Origin: CAZUSP01 sp964623505
GTDB lineage: Bacteria > Patescibacteriota > Minisyncoccia > Minisyncoccales > UBA1441
Direction: 5' to 3'
Assembly (NCBI GenBank): GCA_964623505.1
Contig: CAZUSP010000005.1
Coordinates: 1-25,219, forward strand
Length of the DNA stretch: 25,219 nucleotides
Part shown: in pieces, positions 1-7,611 of the stretch
How positions within the stretch are numbered: position 1 is the first letter of the stretch
Layout of the letters: the number at the start of each line of letters is the position of its first letter
Made by a program: the position numbers and the translations under genes
The notes under the pieces: generated by a model
Database searches by the model: none
What the model saw: only the letters and a program-made list of their open reading frames with translations
Told to the model about the DNA's origin: nothing

Positions 1-441
1 TTTGAGGTGGAAGCCGACTCTCTTTTGGTGCGGCATTCTCCCAATTTAAAGGGCTTGAAGCTTCAGGCTCTTCCTTATCCCGGCTTTCCAACTGATTTGC
101 TGCCGCTGGTGGTTCCCTTATTGACTCAAGCCAGGGGCAAGAGTTTGATTCACGATCCTCTTTATGAGAACAGATTGCGTTATACCGGAGAATTAAGAAA
201 AATGGGGGCAGATATTGAAATGGTTGACCCTCATCGAGCCTTTGTTTTTGGACCCACTCCTTTAAATGGAGTCACCATTGAATCAAGCGATATCAGGGCC
301 GGAGCGGCCTTAGTGGTCGCCGGCCTAATGGCCGAAGGCATGACCACTGTTGAGGGAGTTGATCAAATTGATCGAGGTTATGCCAATTTAGAAGAAAGAT
401 TGACGCGTCTCGGGGCTGACATCCGACGCCTTAACGAATAA
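1..441 (+). CDS. murA: UDP-N-acetylglucosamine 1-carboxyvinyltransferase, C-terminal part (cut by window edge)
   Basis: MurA transfers enolpyruvate from PEP to UDP-GlcNAc in the cytoplasm, the first committed step of peptidoglycan synthesis. Only the last ~146 codons are present; the frame is open from base 1. Visible family motifs are YPGFPTD (the conserved Asp lies in the active site), an NRLRYTGELRKMGA stretch, SSDIRAGAALVVAGLMAEG, and the C-terminal DRGYANLEERLTRLGA with the conserved Arg-Gly-Tyr. The stop TAA is followed after one base by the ATG of mreB, so the two are probably co-transcribed. Family assignment rests on motif recognition and is secure; nothing can be said about the N-terminal half or the catalytic Cys. 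Confidence 0.95.
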   Translation, partial: FEVEADSLLVRHSPNLKGLKLQALPYPGFPTDLLPLVVPLLTQARGKSLIHDPLYENRLRYTGELRKMGADIEMVDPHRAFVFGPTPLNGVTIESSDIRAGAALVVAGLMAEGMTTVEGVDQIDRGYANLEERLTRLGADIRRLNE

Positions 442-442
442 T

Positions 443-1453
443 ATGATATTCTCTCGCAAAATCGGCATTGATCTGGGAACAGCCAATTCTTTGGTCTTGC
501 TTCCCAAGAAAGGGATAGTTGTTAATGAACCTTCGGTGGTGGCCGTGACACCGGAGGATAATCGAGTTTTAGCGGTTGGCCTCGAGGCCAAACAGATGAT
601 TGGGCGCACGCCGGATAGCATCAAGATATATCGGCCCCTAAGAGATGGGGTCATCGCTGACTATCGGGTTACTCAATCGATGATCAAATACTTCATTAAC
701 AAAGTTAGCGGTCCGTTTGATTTTATGAAGCCCGAATTGGTTATCTCAGTCCCGGCCGACATATCTTCAGCCGAGAGGAGAGCGGTTGTTGAGGCGGCTT
801 TAAGTGTTGGGGCCAAGAAAGCTTATGTGGCTAAGGAGCCAATCTTGGCGGCTCTAGGGGCTGGTATTCCAGTTGATTCCTGTTCTGGTCACATGATAGT
901 TGATATTGGCGGAGGAACTTCGGAGGTGGCTGTCATTTCTTTGGGCGGAATGGTCACCTGTGCCTCTACTCGGGTGGGCGGAGACAAGATGGACGAGGCC
1001 ATTGTGGCCTACGTCAAGGACAAATATAATTTAGCCATTGGCATTCAGACAGCCGAAGAAGCAAAAAAGAAGATTGGTACCGCTCGTCCGGAAAAGAAAC
1101 CAAAATATCTGGATATTCGGGGCCGAGATATTGCCAGCGGCTTGCCGCGCGATATTAAAATATCATCCAATGAGATTCAAGAAGCGATCAGTGAGGTAGT
1201 TGAAGAGATAGCTCGTTCGATCAAAAGCGTTCTTCGAGAGACGCCGCCCGAGCTTTCAGCCGATATTATGAATAAAGGGATTATTCTGGCGGGCGGGGGG
1301 TCCTTGCTGGCTAACATCGATCAGTTCTTGTCCCAAAGATCCAAGGTGCCAACTTTCATTGCTGAAGAACCATTATTCTGCGTTATCAAGGGACTGGGGA
1401 TTGTTTTGGACAATCTTGGTCTCTATAAGAAAAGCATTATCCGGCGAGCTTAA
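443..1453 (+). CDS. mreB: Rod shape-determining actin homologue MreB (copy 1)
   Basis: Bacterial actin that forms membrane-bound filaments guiding cell-wall synthesis. The 336 residues match the usual MreB length. The phosphate-1 motif IDLGTANS is near residues 9-16, phosphate-2 DIGGGTSEVAVISLGG near 153-168, and the adenosine motif IILAGGGSLL near 280-290. The N-terminus (MIFSRKIG) is short and less amphipathic than in copy 2. The ATG lies one base after the murA stop, with no Shine-Dalgarno; the preceding AATAAT is complementary to the altered 16S tail (see findings). A second MreB gene occurs 4 kb downstream. The murA-mreB pairing fits a cell-wall/shape operon. Confidence 0.95.
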   Translation: MIFSRKIGIDLGTANSLVLLPKKGIVVNEPSVVAVTPEDNRVLAVGLEAKQMIGRTPDSIKIYRPLRDGVIADYRVTQSMIKYFINKVSGPFDFMKPELVISVPADISSAERRAVVEAALSVGAKKAYVAKEPILAALGAGIPVDSCSGHMIVDIGGGTSEVAVISLGGMVTCASTRVGGDKMDEAIVAYVKDKYNLAIGIQTAEEAKKKIGTARPEKKPKYLDIRGRDIASGLPRDIKISSNEIQEAISEVVEEIARSIKSVLRETPPELSADIMNKGIILAGGGSLLANIDQFLSQRSKVPTFIAEEPLFCVIKGLGIVLDNLGLYKKSIIRRA

Positions 1454-1458
1454 GATTG

Positions 1459-2352
1459 ATGGATGTTCATCAAAGGCAAAAAGATTTTTTAGGGCAAGAG
1501 ATAAAACAGGGTCGGCTGGCCCAGGCCTATCTTTTTGTGGGCGAACCGGGCGTTGGCAAAGAAAGTTTTACCAACTGGCTGACCGAACAAATTAAAAAAC
1601 AGGTTGATGATCCATGGCTGTTCCAGGTTTTAAGAATTCAGCCCGAATATCCGGAAGGCGGCGGGCGAGGCTCAATTAAGGTCAGCCAGATTAAATATGC
1701 CAAACGCCGCACGGAACTGAAGCTTTCTGGAAACAATCGACAAATCATAATTATTCATCAGGCCCAAATGATGAACTCTGTTGCCCAGGATGCTTTATTG
1801 AAGGTTTTGGAAGAGCCCAAGAATCAAACAACTTTCATTCTTTTGGCTGATTTTTTAGAGCCGCTTAGATCAACCATTCAATCTCGTTGTCAAATTGTTC
1901 ATTTTAATCCCTTGACCATATTTCAATCAATTCATTGGTTGATCGGTCAGGGGCTGAATCCAAATAAAGCCAATGAGATTGCTTTCTACGGTCAAGGCCG
2001 GCTTGATTTAATGATGGAATTGAAAGATAATCCCACTGCATTACAGGAGAAACTAGAAGATTGGAAAAACCTTGATCGGATCTGGAAGCTACCTTTAGCG
2101 GATCGTTTTAATTTTGCCGAAAAGATGTCCAGGGAAAGAGAATCATTGTCTGGATTGCTGGAAAACTGGTTGAGATATTGGCGATCGGTTATGCTTATAA
2201 AAGCACTTGACCTAGAAGTAGAGATCGGCGGGCAGACAAAATATGATTGGCCACAAATAGCGGACCAGATCGAATTAATTGAAGAGGTGGAGGCCAGATT
2301 GCGGAGTGTCAGTCTCAACAAGAGACTGGCCCTGGAACAAGTTTTAATTTAA
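1459..2352 (+). CDS. holB: DNA polymerase III delta' subunit-like clamp-loader ATPase
   Basis: AAA+ clamp-loader subunit that helps load the beta sliding clamp. Visible motifs: a Walker A-like GEPGVGKES near residues 30-38, sensor-1 region QDALLKVLEEPKNQTTFIL near 110-128, and the arginine-finger-type IQSRCQ near 140. The Cys-rich zinc module common between Walker A and B of DnaX/delta' proteins is not seen. The C-terminal third is a divergent helical collar. A TTG at 1456 directly precedes the ATG at 1459; I chose ATG. Spacing to mreB is 2-5 nt and to frr 4 nt, so it belongs to the same operon. It could alternatively be annotated as a DnaX-like gamma subunit, but its length (~297 aa) favours delta'. 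Confidence 0.85.
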   Translation: MDVHQRQKDFLGQEIKQGRLAQAYLFVGEPGVGKESFTNWLTEQIKKQVDDPWLFQVLRIQPEYPEGGGRGSIKVSQIKYAKRRTELKLSGNNRQIIIIHQAQMMNSVAQDALLKVLEEPKNQTTFILLADFLEPLRSTIQSRCQIVHFNPLTIFQSIHWLIGQGLNPNKANEIAFYGQGRLDLMMELKDNPTALQEKLEDWKNLDRIWKLPLADRFNFAEKMSRERESLSGLLENWLRYWRSVMLIKALDLEVEIGGQTKYDWPQIADQIELIEEVEARLRSVSLNKRLALEQVLI

Positions 2353-2356
2353 AAAT

Positions 2357-2914
2357 ATGTCAAAAATAAAAGTAATCGAAAATACTAAAGCTGAGCTTGA
2401 AAAGGCGATTGAGTTCTTTGGGCAAGAGTTGAATAAGATTCATGCCTCTCGGGCTACTCCTTCCTTGATCGAAGACATCAAGGTTTCTATTGCCGGTCAG
2501 GATATGGTTCTCAAGCAGTTGGCAGCCATTTCTTTAAATGGAGGCGGTCAGCTGGTTGTTCAGCCGTGGAGCGATGAATATTTGAAGTCAATTGAGCAGT
2601 CTCTTCGTCAGGCCAACATTGGACTGAATCCCATCGTTGATCAAAAATTGATTCGGATCAACATGCCAGAACTTTCTCAAGAAAGGAGGGAGAATCTGGC
2701 TATTTTGATCAACGATAAGGCTAACCAAGCCAAAGAGACCGTTCGACACTGGTGGCACGAAGGATGGGCCGGGATCAGAAAGTCTTTTGACGACAATCAG
2801 ATCAGCGAAGATGAAAAATTCAAGCTTAAGGATAAGTTGCAAAAAATGATTGCTGAATACAACGACCGGATTGAAAAAATGAAAGAAGATAAACAAGAAG
2901 AAATTAAAGGTTAG
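2357..2914 (+). CDS. frr: Ribosome recycling factor
   Basis: RRF splits post-termination ribosomes together with EF-G. The 185-residue length and overall layout match: the N-terminal helix contains KIHASRATPSLIEDI (canonical R-tGRA-P--l--i), followed by the small domain with LNGGGQLVVQPW and the helix IRINMPELSQERRENLA. The region aligning with the highly conserved RNVRRDAN of E. coli RRF reads RHWWHEGW, so the Arg corresponding to E. coli Arg132 appears replaced by Trp (see findings). The ATG follows holB by 4 nt without a Shine-Dalgarno, and rseP begins 2 nt after the stop. Confidence 0.95.
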   Translation: MSKIKVIENTKAELEKAIEFFGQELNKIHASRATPSLIEDIKVSIAGQDMVLKQLAAISLNGGGQLVVQPWSDEYLKSIEQSLRQANIGLNPIVDQKLIRINMPELSQERRENLAILINDKANQAKETVRHWWHEGWAGIRKSFDDNQISEDEKFKLKDKLQKMIAEYNDRIEKMKEDKQEEIKG

Positions 2915-2916
2915 GC

Positions 2917-3972
2917 ATGTTCTTTTATTTTATAATCGTTATTATCAGTTTGATCGTTTTGGTCGCCATTCATGAGTTTGGCCATTTTATTTTGGCCAAA
3001 AAGTTTGGTATTCCGATAGAAGAATTTGGGCTGGGACTGCCTCCTCGCATTTGGGGAGTTAAAATTGGGGCCACTCTCTATTCTATCAACTGGCTGCCAC
3101 TGGGGGCATTTGTCAAAGTACCCGCGCTGGAAGGAGATGAACGAAATAACAGTGTTCCGACCAGGCATAAGGTGGCCATTCTTTTGGGGGGAGTCGTAGC
3201 CACATGGTTAGCGGCGGTGGTTATTCTGTCTTTTGTCGCCGGCATCTGGGGGCTGCCTTTTGCGGCTCAAGATGGGGAGCCGGCCCAAGTTCAAATAATC
3301 GGAGTGCTTGAAGATTCGCCCGCCAGCCAAGCGGGACTAAAGACGGGCGACCTGGTTCTGGCGGGGAGCAATCTAAAGCAGGTATCATTTGGCCGAACCG
3401 AAGAGTTGATATCTTTTCTGGATCAACATCGGGGCGAAAACATTATTTTGAAAGTTCAGCGAGGCAGCCAGCTGATCAGCGTTGAGGTGCGGCCCAGACT
3501 GGCCGAAGAGTCAGAAAGCGCTTTGGGCGTCATGATCGGTTCAATCGTCCGACGCCATTATTCATGGCATCAAGCTCCTTGGGCTGGTTTCAAAGCGACT
3601 GTCTTGCAGACAGTAGCCATTCCAGTCATAACGGCCGATGTTCTAAATCGTCTGGTTCGCGGGGAACAAGTTCCAGGAGCCCGCCTGATTGGGCCAATTG
3701 GAATTGTCCAGATGGCGGGAGAGCAGGCCGCTATTGGTTGGGACAGGCTTTTCATGATTATGGCCCTGATCGCCATCTATTTTACCATCTTTAATCTACT
3801 GCCCCTGCCGGCGCTGGACGGGGGAAGATTGCTTTTTCTGGCTATAGAGAAGGTAAGAGGACGGGCGCCTAATGCGGTTTTAGAGAACAGAATCAATAAT
3901 TTTTTCTTTATTTTTTTGATCGGATTATTAATACTGATCAGCATCAAAGATATATTTCATCTTTTTAATTGA
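2917..3972 (+). CDS. rseP: RIP metalloprotease / site-2 protease family (RseP-like)
   Basis: Intramembrane zinc protease of the S2P family. In characterised homologues it cleaves membrane-bound anti-sigma factors or remnant signal peptides; the substrate here is unknown. The zinc motif HEFGH is at residues 19-23 inside the first membrane segment. The third zinc ligand motif, LPALDGGR, ends near residue 304. A single PDZ-like domain (DSPASQAGLKTGDLVLA) lies at about 105-190. Hydrophobic segments are at about 1-20, 80-108, 270-295 and 322-345. At 351 aa it is shorter than E. coli RseP (two PDZ domains), a common compact form. The stop TGA overlaps a possible TTG start of proS. Confidence 0.93.
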   Translation: MFFYFIIVIISLIVLVAIHEFGHFILAKKFGIPIEEFGLGLPPRIWGVKIGATLYSINWLPLGAFVKVPALEGDERNNSVPTRHKVAILLGGVVATWLAAVVILSFVAGIWGLPFAAQDGEPAQVQIIGVLEDSPASQAGLKTGDLVLAGSNLKQVSFGRTEELISFLDQHRGENIILKVQRGSQLISVEVRPRLAEESESALGVMIGSIVRRHYSWHQAPWAGFKATVLQTVAIPVITADVLNRLVRGEQVPGARLIGPIGIVQMAGEQAAIGWDRLFMIMALIAIYFTIFNLLPLPALDGGRLLFLAIEKVRGRAPNAVLENRINNFFFIFLIGLLILISIKDIFHLFN

Positions 3973-3977
3973 ACAAG

Positions 3978-5402
3978 ATGAAAAAAGAGATTGTGGCTAA
4001 ATCAAAAAATCTATCTCAATGGTATACCGACATTATCCTTAAGGCCGAGTTGGCTGATTATGCTCCGGTTAAGGGATGCATGGTCATTCGACCATATGGT
4101 TATGCTTTGTGGGAATCGGTCCAGAATTTCTTGAATCCTATTTTCAAAGACAATGGAGTGATGAACGCCTATTTCCCTCTTTTTATTCCCGAATCTTTTC
4201 TGGAAAAAGAAAAAGATCATGTTGAGGGATTTGCTCCGTATACGGCGGTGGTTACCATTGCCGGCGGCCAGAAGCTGAAAGAAAAGTTGATTGTTCGGCC
4301 GACCTCGGAAACGATCATGTATGCCATGTATAAGAACTGGACAAAATCATGGCGCGATCTGCCCATCAAAATGAATCAATGGAGCAATGTGGTTCGATGG
4401 GAAAAGAGAACCTATTTGTTTCTTCGGACATCAGAGTTCTTATGGCAAGAAGGACACTGTGCCCACGCCAGCCACGAAGAAAGCCTTGTTTTGGCCCGCT
4501 GGGCCCTGGAGGCCTATCGATTGATGTATCAAGACCTGATGGCCATGCATGGAATAACTGGGGTCAAAAGCAGTTCCGAAAAATTTGTTGGGGCTGATCA
4601 AACGTTGACCATTGAGATTCTGATGCCTGATGGCAAGGCCTTGCAGTCGGCCACTTCTCACGATTTGGGGCAGAACTTTGCCCGGGCCTTTGGTTGGAAG
4701 GTTCAAGACCGGGAAGGAAAAGATCTTTATCCTTGGCAGAACAGCTGGGGCCTCTCTACTCGCAGCATTGGCGGATTAGTGATGTCACACGGAGATAATC
4801 ATGGCCTTTTTCTGCCTCCGCGCATTGCGCCTATTCAGGCGGTGATCGTTCCGATCTATAAAAAAGACAACCGGGACAAGGTGGTTGATTATGCCCAAAA
4901 GATAAAATCGGAGATAAGCAGTGTCAGAACGGAAATAGATCTCAAAGAAGGGGAAACAGCCGGATTCAAGTTTAATCAATGGGAGATGAAGGGAGTTCCT
5001 TTGCGTCTGGAAATTGGCATGCAGGAGATTAAAGAGGGGGGAGTGACTTTGGTTCGGAGAGATAATTCAGAGAAATCAAAGGCCAAGAGAGAGGGCCTGG
5101 CTGACCGCTTGTCGGTTATTCTGGACGAAATTCAAAAAGAGGCCCTCCGCCGGCATCGTTGTTTTACCGAACAGAATACCCATCATGCCGACTCTTATCA
5201 AGAGTTCAGGGATATTATGGCCACGAAGAGGGGATTTATCCAGGCTTTCTGGTGCCAAGACGAAAAATGTGAGGAAACAATCAAGAAAGAAACCAAGGCC
5301 TCAACCCGGTGCCTTCCTTTGGGAGCGAAAAAAGAAAAAGGAAGTTGTGTTTACTGTCGGAAACCAGCCGAACACAGGTGGCTATTTGCTCAATCTTATT
5401 AA
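3978..5402 (+). CDS. proS: Prolyl-tRNA synthetase, archaeal/eukaryote-type
   Basis: Class II synthetase charging tRNA-Pro with proline. The short form (~474 aa) without the bacterial editing insertion, together with motifs such as KGCMVIRPYGYALWE, VRPTSETIMY, RTSEFLWQEGHCAH (motif 2/proline pocket) and LSTRSIGGLVMSHGDNHGL (motif 3), identifies the archaeal/eukaryotic type. The C-terminal domain carries CQDEKCE and CVYCRK, a likely zinc site, and the protein ends in Ser-Tyr; a C-terminal Tyr is characteristic of this type. TTG at 3969 (overlapping the rseP stop) is an alternative start nine bases upstream; ATG at 3978 was chosen. No Shine-Dalgarno is visible. Confidence 0.94.
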   Translation: MKKEIVAKSKNLSQWYTDIILKAELADYAPVKGCMVIRPYGYALWESVQNFLNPIFKDNGVMNAYFPLFIPESFLEKEKDHVEGFAPYTAVVTIAGGQKLKEKLIVRPTSETIMYAMYKNWTKSWRDLPIKMNQWSNVVRWEKRTYLFLRTSEFLWQEGHCAHASHEESLVLARWALEAYRLMYQDLMAMHGITGVKSSSEKFVGADQTLTIEILMPDGKALQSATSHDLGQNFARAFGWKVQDREGKDLYPWQNSWGLSTRSIGGLVMSHGDNHGLFLPPRIAPIQAVIVPIYKKDNRDKVVDYAQKIKSEISSVRTEIDLKEGETAGFKFNQWEMKGVPLRLEIGMQEIKEGGVTLVRRDNSEKSKAKREGLADRLSVILDEIQKEALRRHRCFTEQNTHHADSYQEFRDIMATKRGFIQAFWCQDEKCEETIKKETKASTRCLPLGAKKEKGSCVYCRKPAEHRWLFAQSY

Positions 5403-5408
5403 ATAAGG

Positions 5409-5417
5409 TGCTATAAT
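5409..5417 (+). promoter_or_regulatory. Extended -10 promoter of mreB copy 2, predicting a leaderless mRNA
   Basis: TGCTATAAT is a perfect extended -10 element (TGn plus TATAAT at 5412-5417). A poor -35 (TTGCTC, 5386-5391) is 20 nt upstream, so the TG extension probably compensates. The -10 ends 6 nt before the ATG at 5424, which places the expected transcription start at or next to the A of the start codon. Confidence 0.7.
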
Positions 5418-5423
5418 GTAAAA

Positions 5424-6479
5424 ATGCAAAAAAACAATCTGTTCAATTATTTTTATCAAGATATTGCTATTGATCTGGGCACGGCCAATTCTTTGGTTTA
5501 CGTGCGTGGTAAGGGAATAGTGATCAATGAGCCGTCGGTGGTGGCACTGAATAAAAAAACCGGACAAATATTGGCCATTGGCCAAGAAGCCAAAAAGATG
5601 GTCGGTCGGACCCCTGCTTACATTGTGGCCTCCCGCCCTTTAGTTAAGGGAGTGGTCTCTGATTTTGAGGTTACCGAGCAGATGTTGCGCTATTTCATTC
5701 AAAAAGCCAGAGGCAAAAACTGGTTTCCTCATTTTTGGTCCCGAGTCATCATTGGTATTCCTTCGGGTATAACCGAGGTGGAAGAAAAGGCTGTTCGAGA
5801 TGCGGCTCGCAATGCCGGCGCCCACCAGGTTTTTTTGGTCGACGAGCCGGTGGCTTCAGCTATTGGTGCGAAAATGCCGATTCAGGAAGCAACTGGCAAT
5901 TTAATCGTTGATATTGGCGGAGGTACGTCCGAGGTGGCGGTTATCTCTTTGGGGGGAATAGTTTCCAAAATAAGCCTTAAAACCGCTGGTGACAAACTTA
6001 ATCAAGACATCATTGATTATGTCTTGGATGAGTATAAGTTAATCATCGGAGAGCAAACAGCCGAAAGGACCAAGATCAGAATAGGGTCGGCTATTTCTTT
6101 GACTCAAAACGAGGAAATGCCAATTCGAGGCCGGAATGTCATCACCGGTTTACCAGAAGAGATAATTGTTTCTTCAAAAGATATTCATCGGGCGCTGGAA
6201 AAGTCAGTCGGCGAAATTGTCAATGCGGTCAAAGAAACAATTGAATCTACTCCGCCCGAATTGCTGGCCGATATTATGAGCGACGGAATCTATTTGGCTG
6301 GCGGCGGAGCTTTCTTGAAAGGATTGGACCAGCTCATCATGCAAGAGGTGAAAATGCCGGTCAAGATAATTGAAGATCCTTTGACGGTTATGGTTAGAGG
6401 GGCGGGAGCCATCTTGGAAAGCCTGGACGAGCTGAAAGAAGTATTAGTTGAAGAGAAAGATTTCGATCCGCCCAAGTGA
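5424..6479 (+). CDS. mreB: Rod shape-determining actin homologue MreB (copy 2)
   Basis: A second, full-length MreB (351 aa) with phosphate-1 IDLGTANS (~17-24), phosphate-2 DIGGGTSEVAVISLGG (~168-183) and adenosine motif IYLAGGGAFLKGLDQ near 288-302. It differs from copy 1 by a longer N-terminus (MQKNNLFNYFYQ), which is plausibly a membrane-binding amphipathic segment, and by an acidic C-terminal tail ending FDPPK. Despite following proS by only 21 nt it has its own extended -10 promoter. It converges on prfA with a 4-nt gap and no visible terminator. Whether the two MreBs co-polymerise is unknown. Confidence 0.95.
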   Translation: MQKNNLFNYFYQDIAIDLGTANSLVYVRGKGIVINEPSVVALNKKTGQILAIGQEAKKMVGRTPAYIVASRPLVKGVVSDFEVTEQMLRYFIQKARGKNWFPHFWSRVIIGIPSGITEVEEKAVRDAARNAGAHQVFLVDEPVASAIGAKMPIQEATGNLIVDIGGGTSEVAVISLGGIVSKISLKTAGDKLNQDIIDYVLDEYKLIIGEQTAERTKIRIGSAISLTQNEEMPIRGRNVITGLPEEIIVSSKDIHRALEKSVGEIVNAVKETIESTPPELLADIMSDGIYLAGGGAFLKGLDQLIMQEVKMPVKIIEDPLTVMVRGAGAILESLDELKEVLVEEKDFDPPK

Positions 6480-6483
6480 TCTT

Positions 6484-7218
6484 TTAATCGGTTTGAATCT
6501 TGGCTAAAGACCTGATCATCTTGTCCATTTCTCCTCTCATAACATCTTCTAGGTTATGCCAGTTTTTTTTGGTTCGATGATCGGTGATTTGATTGCGAGG
6601 GAAGTGATAAGTTCTGATTTTTTCCGCTCTTTCAGCTGATCCGATCTGGATTTTTTTCTTGTTTTTTTGACTTTCAATCTGTTCTTCTTTTTGTTTTTGA
6701 GCCAGCTTGGCTTGTAATATCTGGAAAGCCAGTTCTTTGTTTTTTTGCTGACTGCGGCTGGTTTGGCAGTTGACAACCAGCCCGGTTGGTTGATGGGTCA
6801 GCCGGACGGCCGTTTCTCGCTTATTGACATTTTGTCCTCCCGGTCCGGAAGATCGGAAAAAGTCCATCTTTATATCATTCGGATTTATCTTTGTTTGTTG
6901 AAATTCTTCCTGAGGATAAACAGCCACGGTCACGGTTGATGTCTGTATTCGCCCGGTCTTTTCGGTTGTCGGGATTCTTTGAACCCGATGGGTGCCGGCC
7001 TCGTTCCTCATCTTGTTCCAGGAATCTTCTCCGAAAAGACGAAAACAGATTCGACGACATCCTCGCAGGTTAGTTTTATTCTCATCAAAAATCTCTAATT
7101 TCCAGTTCATTTTCTTGGCGTAGCGAGCATAAGCTTGGAACAGATCTCTCGCAAAAAGAGCGGCCTCTTCGCCGCCCGCTCCAGCCCTTATTTCCATGAT
7201 GACGGCTGCCGTCTTCAT
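6484..7218 (-). CDS. prfA: Peptide chain release factor 1, short form lacking domain 1
   Basis: Class I release factor. The codon-recognition tripeptide reads P-T-T in HRVQRIPTTEKTGR, matching the RF1-type PxT (UAA/UAG), not the RF2 SPF. The catalytic GGQ is in RSSGPGGQNVNK, and the C-terminal RTYHFPRNQITDHR matches the family. The protein is only 244 aa against ~355 usually: it starts directly at MEIRAGAGGEEAALFARDL, so the N-terminal helical domain 1 is absent. This is not a miscalled start, because the ATG overlaps the rpmE stop (ATGA) and rpmE occupies the upstream sequence. Since many genes here end in TGA, an RF2 must be encoded elsewhere. Confidence 0.9.
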   Translation of the reverse strand: MKTAAVIMEIRAGAGGEEAALFARDLFQAYARYAKKMNWKLEIFDENKTNLRGCRRICFRLFGEDSWNKMRNEAGTHRVQRIPTTEKTGRIQTSTVTVAVYPQEEFQQTKINPNDIKMDFFRSSGPGGQNVNKRETAVRLTHQPTGLVVNCQTSRSQQKNKELAFQILQAKLAQKQKEEQIESQKNKKKIQIGSAERAEKIRTYHFPRNQITDHRTKKNWHNLEDVMRGEMDKMIRSLAKIQTD

Positions 7219-7445
7219 TTCTTTTTGCCCTTAAGAAACTTTTGTTTTTTAGCTAATCGGTTTTGAAATTTCTGTACTTGTCCCTGGACATCAATAAATT
7301 TCTGCTCGCCGGTATAAAAAGGATGGCAAAAACCACAAACCTCAGTTCGGATACTGTCGGCCGTTGAGCCGACGCTGAACTCTCGGCCACAGGCGCAAAC
7401 AACCGGCGTCTCGCGACTGTATTTGGGGTGAATGTCTTTTTTCAT
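7215..7445 (-). CDS. rpmE: 50S ribosomal protein L31 (zinc-binding form)
   Basis: Small protein bridging the ribosomal subunits. It is 76 aa, beginning MKKDIHPKYSRETPVVCACG. Cys17, Cys19, Cys37 and Cys40 form the zinc site of the C+ type, followed by the family signature HPFYTGEQKFID. The C-terminus is a basic Lys-rich tail. It shares a 4-nt ATGA overlap with prfA, an rpmE-prfA order common in bacteria. The start codon is about 4 nt downstream of the predicted transcription start and lacks a Shine-Dalgarno. Confidence 0.95.
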   Translation of the reverse strand: MKKDIHPKYSRETPVVCACGREFSVGSTADSIRTEVCGFCHPFYTGEQKFIDVQGQVQKFQNRLAKKQKFLKGKKK

Positions 7446-7455
7446 AGCTTATTAC

Positions 7456-7483
7456 AGGATAGCAGAAATAGATTAAAAATCAA
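7456..7483 (-). promoter_or_regulatory. Promoter of rpmE-prfA
   Basis: On the minus strand TTGATT (7483-7478) is followed after 16 nt by TATCCT (7461-7456), preceded by an extended TGC. The -10 ends 10 nt before the rpmE ATG, predicting a leader of only ~4 nt. It lies back to back with the rpsB promoter. Confidence 0.55.
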
Positions 7484-7500
7484 GGACCGGCTTCCTTTTG

Positions 7501-7529
7501 TTGATTTATTGACTGATCAATGCTATATT
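7501..7529 (+). promoter_or_regulatory. Promoter of rpsB-tsf
   Basis: TTGATT (7501-7506), 17-nt spacer, TATATT (7524-7529) with an extended TGC at 7521-7523. The predicted start near 7536 gives a ~75-nt leader, unusually long for this window. The leader contains a small hairpin (CGGCT 7572-7576 with AGCCG 7587-7591). An S2-type autoregulatory leader is possible but not shown. Confidence 0.6.
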
Positions 7530-7611
7530 ATCTTAGTTCAGGGTGTCAGCCAGGTTGCGTTGACGACTGGTCGGCTTCTTTGTTGGAGCCGTTCCTTGTT
7601 TTATGTTTTTT

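Noticed and set aside
3970..6479. UGA recoding to Gly as the host code
   Set aside because: TGA ends rseP, mreB copy 2, rpmE, dnaE, rnhB, rpmF, nusB and others at natural protein ends, and no intact housekeeping gene contains internal TGA.
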